A stretch of 14,339 bases of DNA from JADZGC01 sp964391595 (GTDB taxonomy: Bacteria; Patescibacteriota; Saccharimonadia; CAILAD01; GCA-016700035). The stretch is taken from assembly GCA_964391595.1 (NCBI GenBank), contig CAYMMM010000021.1:1-14339 (forward strand), read 5' to 3'. Shown one piece after another: positions 1 through 6,996 of this stretch (position 1 is the stretch's first letter; the number at the start of each line of letters is the position of its first letter). The notes below the pieces were generated by a model. The model worked only from the letters and a program-made list of their open reading frames with translations. It had not been told where the DNA came from and did no database searches. Position numbers and translations under genes: made by a program.

Positions 1-9
1 GTTGCATGT

Positions 10-71
10 GGTATGCCCTTCTGCCATGCCAAGGTCCCTCATGGACCTCAACGGTGTACCTAGTGTACGCC
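10..71 (+). other. Three consecutive small stem-loops at the window edge
   Basis: Three hairpins lie back to back. They are GGTATG (10-15) with CATGCC (25-30), AGGTCC (32-37) with GGACCT (43-48), and GGTGTAC (53-59) with GTACGCC (65-71). The third helix contains a G-T pair when read on the plus strand and a C-A mismatch on the minus strand, which favours a plus-strand RNA. They resemble the hairpins of the large RNA at 1595-3066. They could be the 3' end of a structured RNA or untranslated region that begins outside the window. No T-tract follows, so they are not an obvious terminator, and no coding role is seen. Confidence 0.3.
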
Positions 72-108
72 TCGCAAAATGGTGGCGTCAATACATTATT
101 TACAAGAA

Positions 109-1503
109 TTATGCAGTGAACTTTTTCACCAAACTCGACAACTCTTGCTGGATTTTTATGAGGGTGGTTTTGTTCTTGGCTTCGATATTTATGCGCACAT
201 ACGGCTCGGTATTACTCGGGCGAATATTTGCCCACCAATCCTCTGCGCGGATAGTCAGGCCATCTAGTTCGTCAATTTTCATCTGGGAATAATGTTGCTT
301 CAAAGCGATGAGTAAGTTTTCCGGCTGCTCGGCCTTAATATCTTGCTCTGTGATATGAGCGTATTTCTTGTACGGCTTGATGAGTTCGGACAGTGGCTTT
401 TCGGTCTCGCTCATGATCCCCAGTACCATCATGGCGGCAATGAGTCCGGAGTCGGCAAAGAAGTTATCACGGAAGAAAAAGTGTCCAGCACCTTCACAGC
501 CGAAGACCGCGTTTGCTTGTCGCATTTCTTCCTGAACATACGTATGGCCTACTTTTGAACGAATCGACGTTCCTCCAAGAGACTCAACCGTCTCAGGTAC
601 GATATCGCCGATCACCGCATTGTAGACCACAGTGGCGTGCTCGTTTTCCTTCAGAAACGTAGCCGCAAGCAATGCGCCCAGCTCGCTAGCAGTCACAGCC
701 TCACCCGTCTCATCGACGACAAAGCAGCGATCACCGTCACCGTCGAAGGCAATGCCTAGATCCAGCTCATTACGCTGGACAAGAGTCTGCAAATCCTCAA
801 TCGCTTCGGGGAGAATCGGATTGGCGATATGGTTTGGAAACGTACCATCCAGCTCCATATAGAGGCCAGATATCTCGAGTGGTGTCAGCTCCTGCAGCTT
901 CGGTACCGCTAGCGCACCCATGCCATTACCAGCATCGATACCAACCTTAAGCGGCTTAAGCTCACTGCCAGCAAATCTCAGTGCATGCTCCACCCAATCT
1001 GACAGAATGTTCTTCTCCAGCTTGCGGCCTTCTTCTGCCACCTGCTGATATGACTGCTCGATCACCTTTTCTTTGATCTCGAGCAAGCCAGAATCAACTC
1101 CTACAGGTGTCACCCCCGCTGCCGTGAGCTTAATGCCATCATATTCGCCTGGGTTGTGGCTCGCGGTGATCATCGCTCCACCAGCCAAATCGTACTGACC
1201 AACTGCGAACGAGATCATATCACTGGTAATCATGCCGACATCCAGCACTTCCCTCCCCTGCTGAATCAACCCCTCAATAAAAGCCGTCGCTAGCTGCTCA
1301 GAGTCAGTCCGCATATCACGACCAACCGCAACCGTTCCCTCTGGGAGCATGTCTGCGAAGGCCCGAGCGATATCGCGTGCGATTTCGGCATTCAGCTCCT
1401 CTGGCACCAGTCCGCGAATATCATACGCACGGAAGATGCGATCGAGTTTCTCCTGATCTGAAGGGTCAGAAGACTCCCCTGCCCTTTCTGCAATTTCACC
1501 CAT
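109..1503 (-). CDS. manB: Phosphomannomutase/phosphoglucomutase (alpha-D-phosphohexomutase family)
   Basis: This enzyme interconverts hexose 6-phosphate and hexose 1-phosphate, supplying sugar nucleotides for cell-envelope polysaccharides. Numbering from a TTG at 1509, the family landmarks appear in order: the catalytic serine loop TASHNP at 115-120 (Ser117 carries the phosphate), the Mg-binding loop DGDGD at 256-260, the sugar-specificity loop CEGAGH at 338-343 (usually GEMSGH) and the phosphate-binding RPSNTEP at 430-436. At about 464 residues it has the usual full length with all four domains. I prefer the ATG at 1503 because a TATAAT box ends nine nucleotides upstream, leaving almost no leader. 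The TTG at 1509 would begin only three nucleotides after the box. The gene is divergent from the large RNA. Whether mannose or glucose phosphate is the main substrate cannot be read from the sequence. Confidence 0.95.
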   Translation of the reverse strand: MGEIAERAGESSDPSDQEKLDRIFRAYDIRGLVPEELNAEIARDIARAFADMLPEGTVAVGRDMRTDSEQLATAFIEGLIQQGREVLDVGMITSDMISFAVGQYDLAGGAMITASHNPGEYDGIKLTAAGVTPVGVDSGLLEIKEKVIEQSYQQVAEEGRKLEKNILSDWVEHALRFAGSELKPLKVGIDAGNGMGALAVPKLQELTPLEISGLYMELDGTFPNHIANPILPEAIEDLQTLVQRNELDLGIAFDGDGDRCFVVDETGEAVTASELGALLAATFLKENEHATVVYNAVIGDIVPETVESLGGTSIRSKVGHTYVQEEMRQANAVFGCEGAGHFFFRDNFFADSGLIAAMMVLGIMSETEKPLSELIKPYKKYAHITEQDIKAEQPENLLIALKQHYSQMKIDELDGLTIRAEDWWANIRPSNTEPYVRINIEAKNKTTLIKIQQELSSLVKKFTA

Positions 1504-1512
1504 ATGCAAGTC

Positions 1513-1518
1513 ATTATA
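1513..1518 (-). promoter_or_regulatory. -10 box of the mutase gene, near-leaderless
   Basis: A perfect TATAAT lies on the minus strand, nine nucleotides before the ATG at 1503. No good -35 is seen at 16-18 nt. Transcription would begin at or within a few bases of the start codon. Confidence 0.6.
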
Positions 1519-1558
1519 CTAGAAGCGCCACAGGAATGCTCATAGGCCTGGTTGCCTC

Positions 1559-1587
1559 TTGACAAATGTACTTATGTTCGCTATAAT
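1559..1587 (+). promoter_or_regulatory. Consensus sigma70-type promoter of the large ncRNA
   Basis: TTGACA (1559-1564), a 17-nt spacer and TATAAT (1582-1587) match the housekeeping consensus at every hexamer position with ideal spacing. Predicted start is about 1594-1595. This is the best promoter in the window. The next recognisable protein gene on this strand is 2.7 kb away, beyond a terminator, so the promoter most likely drives an abundant RNA. Confidence 0.88.
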
Positions 1588-2476
1588 GGCTTGCACGTAC
1601 CTTGAGTACTAAAGTTCAAGACAATATAAATCCCCATCAAATCAAAGGGCAATCGCTCATGCGGTCGCCTGGGGGTCCCACACTAAATCACTCAAACGCA
1701 AAGCGTTAGGTGCCAATAGTGTGGTGCTTCGCGCAGCACCTGCTGCCACCATCGTCAGTCGGAAGCCTCTCAGGAATGGCTTCGCGATTCGTCCGCGTTT
1801 GTCGGCGCCACAAGGAGCGCCGCTGTTTGGATGATGGTTCCTCGGCTTTAGGGCCCGGGCTGTCGTCGCAACGCCGACGTGCGCACAAATCGATTGACGA
1901 ATGAGATCACAGCAGGCGCCTGTTGTGATGCTTCTGGAGACATTGATTGAGAGGCTCGACATTATGTTGGGCAGCCCATCTGGGTTCTCGTCGGCCGCAT
2001 GCCAATAGCGTGTTTCCGATAGCTTCGGCCCCGCTTCCGGGGTAGCCACTTCTGTGGCTGTGAAGTCAGTGTATAGAAGCCTGTAGCGTAGACCGTTCCT
2101 GAACGGATGTCGACTTCTGACCCCTCCCGGTGAGGCGTCGACATGGTATTCCAACGGGATACTGACAGAGAAGCGAGAGCCTCAGCGACCACCGTGTCAA
2201 AGAGCCTGTCGTGCGGGAACCGCCTAGTTCTCGGGTGTCACCACCTATCGCTATAGTTCACTCCATTGCTCCAAAGGAGGAGCCGGTGGTCCTAAACCGA
2301 TCACCGGCTCCTGGAGCTCAATCTGCTCAGCCCCGACATCGTCGACAGCGAGCAGAGTTGCAAACCGGGCACAGACTCGGCGGCTGGGATGCTCAACCCC
2401 TGAACTGAGCCCCGGTTAGTAGATCGTTCAGGCGTCTCGACACATCCTGGCGGATCGAGACGGCATAGCCAGGTGC

Positions 2477-2667
2477 GCCTGGGGGTCGCCGTCACTTGTT
2501 GACGCCGGCTACCCAGGCAAGATCGCGAGGAGTCTTCACTCCTCACGACCTGCGTTCGTCAGGGCCGGTCCTTCCGGCATACGAACTCCCAATCCGCCCG
2601 GTGATCTGATCTGGGTGACGCCCTGGTGGTTGGCGACGCGAGTCGACGCCGACCCCAGGGCAAGATC
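2477..2667 (+). repeat. Duplicated helical domain inside the large ncRNA (2477-2524 and 2620-2667)
   Basis: Two segments share the same plan. Copy A is closed by GCCTGGG (2477-2483) with CCCAGGC (2512-2518). Copy B is closed by GCCCTGG (2620-2626) with CCAGGGC (2655-2661). Both have GACGCC in the 3' part of the hairpin, and both closing helices are followed at once by AAGATC (2519-2524 and 2662-2667). The closing helices differ in sequence but keep pairing, so the two copies covary. This is what an internal duplication under structural selection looks like. Confidence 0.6.
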
Positions 2668-2895
2668 TTCTTGCAGGCGTCCACCAACCCCTGCAAGGCC
2701 GAGTGGCTCCCGCCGCCACTCGGAGCCCCGAGGCGCGATCGCACGTCCTGCCACGTGCGTCCCTCGGGGCACTTCGCACGACCCAAGTGGTCGTCACTGG
2801 AGCGCCACACACGGCGCGACCACCAGTCGTTCGAGAGGAGGAGGCTCCTGCCTCCAAGCTCCTCGCCGGCTTCCTCCTCTCGAACACACTTTCTG

Positions 2896-2962
2896 GGAAG
2901 CTGGGGACTCCTGGCATCAGACGGCTCATCTGCCAGCTTCCGTACACCGATTCCAGATGAGC
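2896..2962 (+). other. Predicted pseudoknot in the 3' part of the large ncRNA
   Basis: GGAAGCTGG (2896-2904) pairs perfectly with CCAGCTTCC (2933-2941). The hairpin loop contains GCTCATCTG (2924-2932), a perfect 9-nt complement of CAGATGAGC (2954-2962) downstream. The two 9-bp helices interlock and would stack at 2932/2933, the geometry of an H-type pseudoknot. They could also be alternatives in a switch, but they share no bases. Confidence 0.6.
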
Positions 2963-3030
2963 ACGTCGGGGGCGTGACGCCCTCCCCTTCATACGTCACG
3001 CTGGCTGTTGCAGCCAGATCAAATGCAACT

Positions 3031-3066
3031 GCCCCCAGGCTCTCGTGGCCTGGGGGCTTCCCTTTT
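3031..3066 (+). terminator. Strong intrinsic terminator of the large ncRNA
   Basis: GCCCCCAGGC (3031-3040), loop TCTCGTG, GCCTGGGGGC (3048-3057), then TTCCCTTTT. The stem is 10 bp, perfect and GC-rich. Reading the other way there is no T-tract, so it serves the plus strand and not the converging gene at 3099. Confidence 0.9.
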
Positions 3067-3098
3067 ATATTTACATAATTACTAACTGATATGCATGC

Positions 3099-4178
3099 TT
3101 ACCAGAAAAGATTGCGCTTCATGCGGTGATACACTCGGTGGAACCATGGCTCGAGCTTTGTCCAGCGTCGATAGATCTCTGGCTTGAGCGCATATTCCCA
3201 GCTCCCAATGAACTCAGTGATTTCTTCATTAAATCCGCTCTTGAACTGATACAAGCCCCACATCGAGTGCTCGGGACTGAGCTTGTCTTTCGGCGGTACT
3301 GCTATGAGATCGTACTCGGTAGCCCCATGATCGCGAGCCCAACGCATGACTTCATATTGCAAGAGATACGGCGCCATGAGATTGCGTTTCGCACCAGTCG
3401 ATCCACCTTCTTTGTAATATGCCTTGGAGCCGAAGATGATAGCATATTCTGCAGCGATTACTTCTCCTTCGTGTATCGCCACAAAAAACTGCCCCATTCC
3501 AGCCTCCGCTAGGCTTTGCCAGTATGCTTTAAAAGCCTGCTTTGGACGTAAGAAGAAGCCTGCTCTCCCTTGCGTGGCACGCATCAGATCATACATTTCA
3601 TCGACCATCGCGTCAGTAGCCGGACGTTTCTCGATCGTTACCCCCTTCTTCGCGGCAAGGCGGATATTGTAGCGCGTCTTCTGCTTGAAGCTCGCAAGCA
3701 AGGCGTCGTCGTCCTTATCGATATCGACGATGATAGTGGCCTTAAATTGCAGATCATGTCGACTCTTTAGCCAGCCGGCTGCCTTCACGTCCAGCTGTAC
3801 GACCTTCTCGTCATCATAAACCTCTGGGTCGATCAGGATCATAAAAGCCCGCTTATCGTGATCACGTATGTATGCAGTCAGATCCTCGGTAAACTTCTGA
3901 AGGCGCTGTGCATCGGCCTTTTCGACACTGTAATCCGTGAACATCCCTGGCCCCTTGGGCGTATACCAGATCGTCCCAAATCCCTGTGCTCGCTTCACGA
4001 TAGCCTGAATCGCCACTCGCTCGTTCTTGTTCTCCCAGATCAAGTGTACATTTGACCAGCCGTACTTCGCTTTGTACAAGCCCCACAGTCGCGACTGGTA
4101 TATATGTCCCCCATCTGGGTTATCGCGTATCAGCGTATCCCAGTTTTGCACTTCTTCGGATGAGGCGAGTCGGATCAT
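3099..4178 (-). CDS. FemA/FemX-family peptidoglycan-bridge aminoacyltransferase, copy 1
   Basis: FemABX enzymes have two GNAT folds and transfer an amino acid from aminoacyl-tRNA to the peptidoglycan stem peptide or lipid II at the cytoplasmic face. Visible family features are the N-terminal segment QSRLWGLYKAKYGW, the basic KQKTRYNIRLAAKKG in the middle, the substrate-pocket region around YKEGGSTGAKRNLMAPYLLQYE, and the C-terminal GSWEYALKPEIYRRW, which is nearly repeated in copy 2. From the ATG at 4178 it has 359 residues, normal for the family. I chose this start over a longer ORF beginning at 4232 because a CATAAT box ends six nucleotides before it, and the extra 18 residues do not look like the family. 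The amino acid transferred cannot be predicted from sequence. It runs towards the ncRNA terminator. Confidence 0.88.
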   Translation of the reverse strand: MIRLASSEEVQNWDTLIRDNPDGGHIYQSRLWGLYKAKYGWSNVHLIWENKNERVAIQAIVKRAQGFGTIWYTPKGPGMFTDYSVEKADAQRLQKFTEDLTAYIRDHDKRAFMILIDPEVYDDEKVVQLDVKAAGWLKSRHDLQFKATIIVDIDKDDDALLASFKQKTRYNIRLAAKKGVTIEKRPATDAMVDEMYDLMRATQGRAGFFLRPKQAFKAYWQSLAEAGMGQFFVAIHEGEVIAAEYAIIFGSKAYYKEGGSTGAKRNLMAPYLLQYEVMRWARDHGATEYDLIAVPPKDKLSPEHSMWGLYQFKSGFNEEITEFIGSWEYALKPEIYRRWTKLEPWFHRVYHRMKRNLFW

Positions 4179-4184
4179 AGTTCC

Positions 4185-4190
4185 ATTATG
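4185..4190 (-). promoter_or_regulatory. -10 box of FemX-like copy 1, leaderless layout
   Basis: CATAAT on the minus strand ends six nucleotides before the ATG at 4178. No convincing -35 is present. The plus-strand promoter at 4226-4254 lies just upstream, so the two units diverge here. Confidence 0.5.
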
Positions 4191-4225
4191 CCACAGACGC
4201 TCATAGATGTTGTTGTTACCAATTA

Positions 4226-4254
4226 TTGACAAAGTAATGATCAGATTGTATATT
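4226..4254 (+). promoter_or_regulatory. Promoter of the unknown gene at 4299
   Basis: TTGACA (4226-4231), a 17-nt spacer and TATATT (4249-4254). Predicted start is about 4261, giving a leader of roughly 38 nt to the ATG at 4299. Confidence 0.75.
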
Positions 4255-4298
4255 TATGTCAATTGGCACACGCACCTACACCCATGGAAGGGGTACCT

Positions 4299-5099
4299 AT
4301 GCCACGCACCAAAACATCCGCTCCCTCAAAGCAACAACGCTTCGTCTTGAAGCTCACACCGTCGAGGTGGTCACAGTTCACAAAAGCCGAGGCAAAAGAG
4401 CTCGAGCGCCTCTGCCGATCAACGTTCGATGATCGAGACGCAGAATGCGCGAGCATCCTCTACGACATGTGCGTCGAGCTTGGTCTCTTCGTCGACCCTC
4501 AAACGCTGAACTTCACCAGTCTCGATGTCGCAAGGGTGATGTACGCCCAAGAAGACATGGAGTTGCGAGCTCAGGGATCCGTGGCCATCGATCCGCAGGC
4601 CGATCCGATAGCACGCTTCCACGCGCTGCTTGAAGTCGAACGGATCGTTCATGACGAGCAGCGTAACCCCCAGCCGGAAGACAGTATGTTGCTCCTTTAC
4701 CGGCTGGCCAGCGCCACTCTCGGTGACGTAGAGCAAGCTGAGGCTTGGTTCATCAGTCGACAACACCTGCACTTGCTCGACCTATTGGTGGCGCTCTACT
4801 TCGAGGCAGACGATCTGGAGATTGGTGAACGTGATGAGGTCGAGGAGCGTATTCTCGACATCCTCGAAGGCATCACAAACCTCGACACGTTCTTCTTCGA
4901 ACACACCCTCGAGCATTGCGGCTCGCTCGAAACCGCGCTCATCCACCGCTATGGCCTTGAACGCTGCGAGGCACTGCTTCATATCGGTCTCGATGACGAG
5001 TGGGTTGATCCAACCGACGAAGATATCAGAACAATGGTACGCAGCGCCAAGTACGCCAAATGGGTACGCACACAGTTCAAGAGCTGGCCCATCAAGTAG
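4299..5099 (+). CDS. Protein of unknown function, helix-rich and acidic, 266 aa
   Basis: I do not recognise a family. The protein begins with a basic, Ser/Thr/Lys-rich stretch of about 25 residues. The rest is strongly acidic and looks mostly helical, with clusters such as ERDEVEERILDILEG near the middle and a His/Cys-containing segment FFEHTLEHCGS. No signal peptide or membrane segment is seen, so it should be cytoplasmic. I chose the ATG at 4299 because GGAAGGGG lies five nucleotides before it; an in-frame TTG at 4263, eight nucleotides after the -10 box, is an alternative. It has its own promoter and a strong terminator at 5122, so it is probably a single-gene unit between two FemX-like loci. 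Confidence 0.8.
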   Translation: MPRTKTSAPSKQQRFVLKLTPSRWSQFTKAEAKELERLCRSTFDDRDAECASILYDMCVELGLFVDPQTLNFTSLDVARVMYAQEDMELRAQGSVAIDPQADPIARFHALLEVERIVHDEQRNPQPEDSMLLLYRLASATLGDVEQAEAWFISRQHLHLLDLLVALYFEADDLEIGERDEVEERILDILEGITNLDTFFFEHTLEHCGSLETALIHRYGLERCEALLHIGLDDEWVDPTDEDIRTMVRSAKYAKWVRTQFKSWPIK

Positions 5100-5121
5100 T
5101 CAGCGCCGTACTGGTACCTTT

Positions 5122-5160
5122 CCGACCCTTTTACCACAGAAGGGTCGGTTTTCTTTTTTC
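5122..5160 (+). terminator. Intrinsic terminator after the gene at 4299
   Basis: CCGACCCTT (5122-5130) pairs with AAGGGTCGG (5140-5148), followed by TTTTCTTTTTTC. The stem is 9 bp and perfect. Confidence 0.9.
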
Positions 5161-5179
5161 GTCCGTACGTCATATAAGC

Positions 5180-5206
5180 TTGATATTTACCTAAAACTAG
5201 TATAAA
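5180..5206 (+). promoter_or_regulatory. Probable promoter of the acetyltransferase gene
   Basis: TTGATA (5180-5185), a short 15-nt spacer and TATAAA (5201-5206). The AT-rich stretch lies just after a terminator and about 50 nt before the start at 5258. The -10 is convincing and the -35 less so. Confidence 0.5.
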
Positions 5207-5257
5207 GTAGTACTTCAATCGTACCTTCGTACATCCCCAAACAGATTGGAGACAGCG

Positions 5258-5773
5258 ATGCCTGACCAGTCAGAGCTCCTATTCGCCCATGTACTCAGTC
5301 CCGAGGATCCGTGCTGGTCCATCGTGACCGAGGCGAGCTATGAACTTCGCAAGATCGTCTTTCAGAGAGGCCAAGGAATCCCTGCAGATCACGACCGTGA
5401 CTCCGTTGATGGCCTGAGCATGCACTTCCTCGCCACCTACCCCGGCAAGTATGTCAGGCCATCAATCACAGTGGTGGGATCCGCTCGTGCAACTCGTACT
5501 GAGGATGGGTTCAAGATCGGTCGCGTCTGCACTCTGCCGAGATTCCAAGGTGGTAGTGACATCTACATCGGCCATGTTGGCACACAGCTCATGGAGTACC
5601 TGATCCGCGTACTGTCGCACCACCACCCTGAAACCCTCCTCTACCTCTATGCTCAGGCGGATCCCGCCAAGAAGCAAGATGTAAGGGGCTTCTACGAACG
5701 ACTTGGGTTCAAGGCAGTCGGCGAACCAGTGACAATCGTGGACATCCTGCATCAGCGCATGGAGCTGCCGTGA
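5258..5773 (+). CDS. GNAT-family N-acetyltransferase, 171 aa
   Basis: GNAT proteins move an acetyl group from acetyl-CoA to an amine. The visible fold elements are a central strand with IGRVCTLPRFQGG, then the acyl-CoA-binding turn and helix (YIGHVGTQLMEYLIRVL), and the late QDVRGFYERLGFKAVGEP that is typical of the family's last helix and strand. The CoA-binding loop is less standard than the usual Q/RxxGxG/A. The substrate is not predictable. I chose the ATG at 5258 because GGAG (5248-5251) is well placed; a TTG at 5246 in the same frame lies before that site. The stop overlaps the start of the next gene by four bases, so the two are translationally coupled. Confidence 0.82.
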   Translation: MPDQSELLFAHVLSPEDPCWSIVTEASYELRKIVFQRGQGIPADHDRDSVDGLSMHFLATYPGKYVRPSITVVGSARATRTEDGFKIGRVCTLPRFQGGSDIYIGHVGTQLMEYLIRVLSHHHPETLLYLYAQADPAKKQDVRGFYERLGFKAVGEPVTIVDILHQRMELP

Positions 5774-5982
5774 TCGCACGAGCCCGAGCATTGCGCGTCT
5801 GGTGCGCGTCTCGAGGCTTCTTGATCTTGTGCGGAACACATAGTGTTGGTGCCTACATGATGGCCTGCGCTATACCGCTCAAGAATGATCTTCTCACCGG
5901 CCTAGGCGGTACACTCGCGCTTGTCCCAGTTCTCTGGGCAGCCGCGTCGTTGCTGCGCAACTACCTGCGCCAGAACCCTTGA
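5770..5982 (+). CDS. Small membrane protein of unknown function, 70 aa
   Basis: The GTG start overlaps the TGA of the acetyltransferase (GTGA at 5770-5773), which indicates coupled translation. A basic start (IARARALRVW) precedes two likely membrane helices, about residues 17-36 and 43-61, and the protein ends LRNYLRQNP. The positive N-terminus and tail suggest both ends lie in the cytoplasm. No family recognised. The stop codon lies in the loop of the terminator. Confidence 0.7.
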   Translation: MIARARALRVWCASRGFLILCGTHSVGAYMMACAIPLKNDLLTGLGGTLALVPVLWAAASLLRNYLRQNP

Positions 5983-6005
5983 TGGGTTCTGGCGTGTTTT
6001 TATTT
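5971..6005 (+). terminator. Intrinsic terminator of the acetyltransferase operon
   Basis: CAGAACCC (5971-5978), loop TTGAT, GGGTTCTG (5984-5991), then GCGTGTTTTTATTT. The stop codon of the small membrane gene sits inside the hairpin. The convergent FemX-like gene ends at 6004. Confidence 0.8.
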
Positions 6006-6981
6006 ACTTTCGCATCAAGAATCGACCAATTGGCTTAGCCAAAGGCCAAACTTTTGTAAAGAATTGATATTGCGCTGGCTTGAGTGCATACTCCCAGCTA
6101 CCGGTATAGCGCACGAGCTCAGGACCGAAGCTTTGCTTAAATCGCCCCACCCCGTCATGTAAGTTGCCGTTGAAATCGTAATACGTCACCCCTGCGGCTT
6201 TCATCTGCTGCATAGCTGACCACTTCAATGTGTAATTCGCTCGTAGTCGCTCCCCTGTTGCTGTGACACCACCATAGAGCTCGAAGGCAGTACGACCTGC
6301 TGTCGCCAGCCACAAGAAGGCCTCGACTTTCTTATCGATCAGCGCCACATACACTGCATTCTGCTCACCGAGCTCGGTAAAGAGCGTGCGATAATAATGC
6401 TCTGTCTGTAGCCCAAAGCCAGCCCGCTGAGCAGTCTGACTATACACATCAAGCACTTGATCCAGATATCGACCATCTCGATCGCGCTCCACCAGTACCC
6501 CATCATGCGCACTTTTGCGAATATACTGACGCGTCTTGCGCGCCATAGCCGCGAGCAATTCATCTTCACTATGCCCCAGATCTATCGCAAACGTCTCGTG
6601 CATGAGGACGGGTCGCCGACTCTGTCGCCAGCCATCAGGCCACGAAGCTTCCTCCGCCCACCCCGGTTCTATCTGCAGACAAAAGGCACCTTGATCGGCA
6701 GCAAAATCACGTAACGTCTGCAGCACTGCTCCATCGACGCGCTTCTTCTCCCCTCCCCGCAACGGTCCACGTGGAATGTACGCCAATTTCCAACCAAGTT
6801 GCGGTACCGACCAGATGAGCATTTGAGCAAGTGCCCTATCGCCCTCTAGCAATCGATACGGCTGCCACCCATTCTGTCGTTTCAGCTCACCCCAGCCCCA
6901 CAGCTGCAAAGGGTGCGGATCATCACTCGCCAGCACGAGTGTATCCCAAGCAGATGCATCAGTAGTCTCTGTAAGCTTCAT
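6004..6981 (-). CDS. FemA/FemX-family peptidoglycan-bridge aminoacyltransferase, copy 2
   Basis: Same family as the genes at 3099 and 6997, 325 residues. Landmarks are QLWGWGELKRQNGW near the N-terminus, AYIPRGPLRGG, the basic MARKTRQYIRKSAHDG, the ELYGGVTATGERLRANYTLKW segment, YYDFNG, and the C-terminal GSWEYALKPAQYQFF that closely matches copy 1. It should act in the cytoplasm on lipid-linked peptidoglycan precursors using aminoacyl-tRNA. The gene lies 15 nt after copy 3, so it may be co-transcribed, but a TACAAT box ends seven nucleotides before its ATG and could give a separate leaderless message. No Shine-Dalgarno site is seen at usual spacing. The acceptor position and the amino acid are unknown. 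Confidence 0.9.
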   Translation of the reverse strand: MKLTETTDASAWDTLVLASDDPHPLQLWGWGELKRQNGWQPYRLLEGDRALAQMLIWSVPQLGWKLAYIPRGPLRGGEKKRVDGAVLQTLRDFAADQGAFCLQIEPGWAEEASWPDGWRQSRRPVLMHETFAIDLGHSEDELLAAMARKTRQYIRKSAHDGVLVERDRDGRYLDQVLDVYSQTAQRAGFGLQTEHYYRTLFTELGEQNAVYVALIDKKVEAFLWLATAGRTAFELYGGVTATGERLRANYTLKWSAMQQMKAAGVTYYDFNGNLHDGVGRFKQSFGPELVRYTGSWEYALKPAQYQFFTKVWPLAKPIGRFLMRK

Positions 6982-6988
6982 TATGAAT

Positions 6989-6994
6989 ATTGTA
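6989..6994 (-). promoter_or_regulatory. -10-like box before FemX-like copy 2
   Basis: TACAAT on the minus strand ends seven nucleotides before the ATG at 6981, in the 15-nt gap after copy 3. No clear -35. It matters mainly because the same spacing recurs at other genes in the window. Confidence 0.4.
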
Positions 6995-6996
6995 CC

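Larger units (their letters stand above)
1595..3066 (+). ncRNA. Large structured non-coding RNA candidate, about 1.47 kb
   Basis: The transcript is bounded by a consensus promoter and a strong intrinsic terminator and contains no credible gene on either strand. It is full of perfect helices. Examples are 1678-1685/1717-1724 enclosing 1695-1699/1703-1707; 2029-2033/2038-2042 with a CTTC loop; 2044-2049/2054-2059; 2108-2114/2137-2143; 2279-2288/2302-2311 (10 bp); 2433-2440/2455-2462; 2527-2533/2538-2544 with a CTTC loop; 2699-2706/2716-2723; 2725-2733/2762-2770 enclosing 2740-2746/2753-2759; 2829-2842/2872-2885 (14 bp); and 3001-3007/3011-3017. Longer-range pairs such as 1787-1793/1896-1902 and 2363-2369/2411-2417 close multi-helix domains. 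Size and style recall the giant ornate bacterial RNAs (OLE, GOLLD, ROOL, HEARO), but I recognise none of their signatures, nor those of RNase P, tmRNA, rRNA or group I/II introns. Function is unknown. Confidence 0.75.

Noticed and set aside
1657..2154. 165-aa minus-strand open frame within the large RNA
   Set aside because: It has no recognisable protein features and no ribosome site that I could support, and it overlaps many RNA helices. Its promoter context is on the opposite strand. GC-rich hairpin sequence easily leaves such frames open.
1595..3066. Diverged 16S rRNA, RNase P RNA, tmRNA or group I/II intron
   Set aside because: The length is near that of 16S rRNA, but none of the universal 16S segments is present. 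I find no RNase P conserved core, no tmRNA ends and no convincing group II domain V. The helix at 2279-2311 has AGC at its base but lacks the two-base bulge and the usual layout.
2543..3078. Overlapping 120-150-aa frames on both strands
   Set aside because: Several frames are open at once with Arg/Pro/Ser-rich, low-information translations, as expected for GC-rich non-coding sequence. None has family motifs.
4256..4301. Alternative starts for the gene at 4299 (TTG at 4263, ATG at 4284, or an out-of-frame ATG at 4256)
   Set aside because: Only the ATG at 4299 has a well-placed Shine-Dalgarno site (GGAAGGGG). The ATG at 4256 opens a different, short frame. The TTG at 4263 remains possible as a leaderless start but is less likely.
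6457..6714. Plus-strand frame of 85 aa opposite FemX-like copy 2
   Set aside because: It is an antisense shadow of a well-supported family gene, with no ribosome site or promoter.
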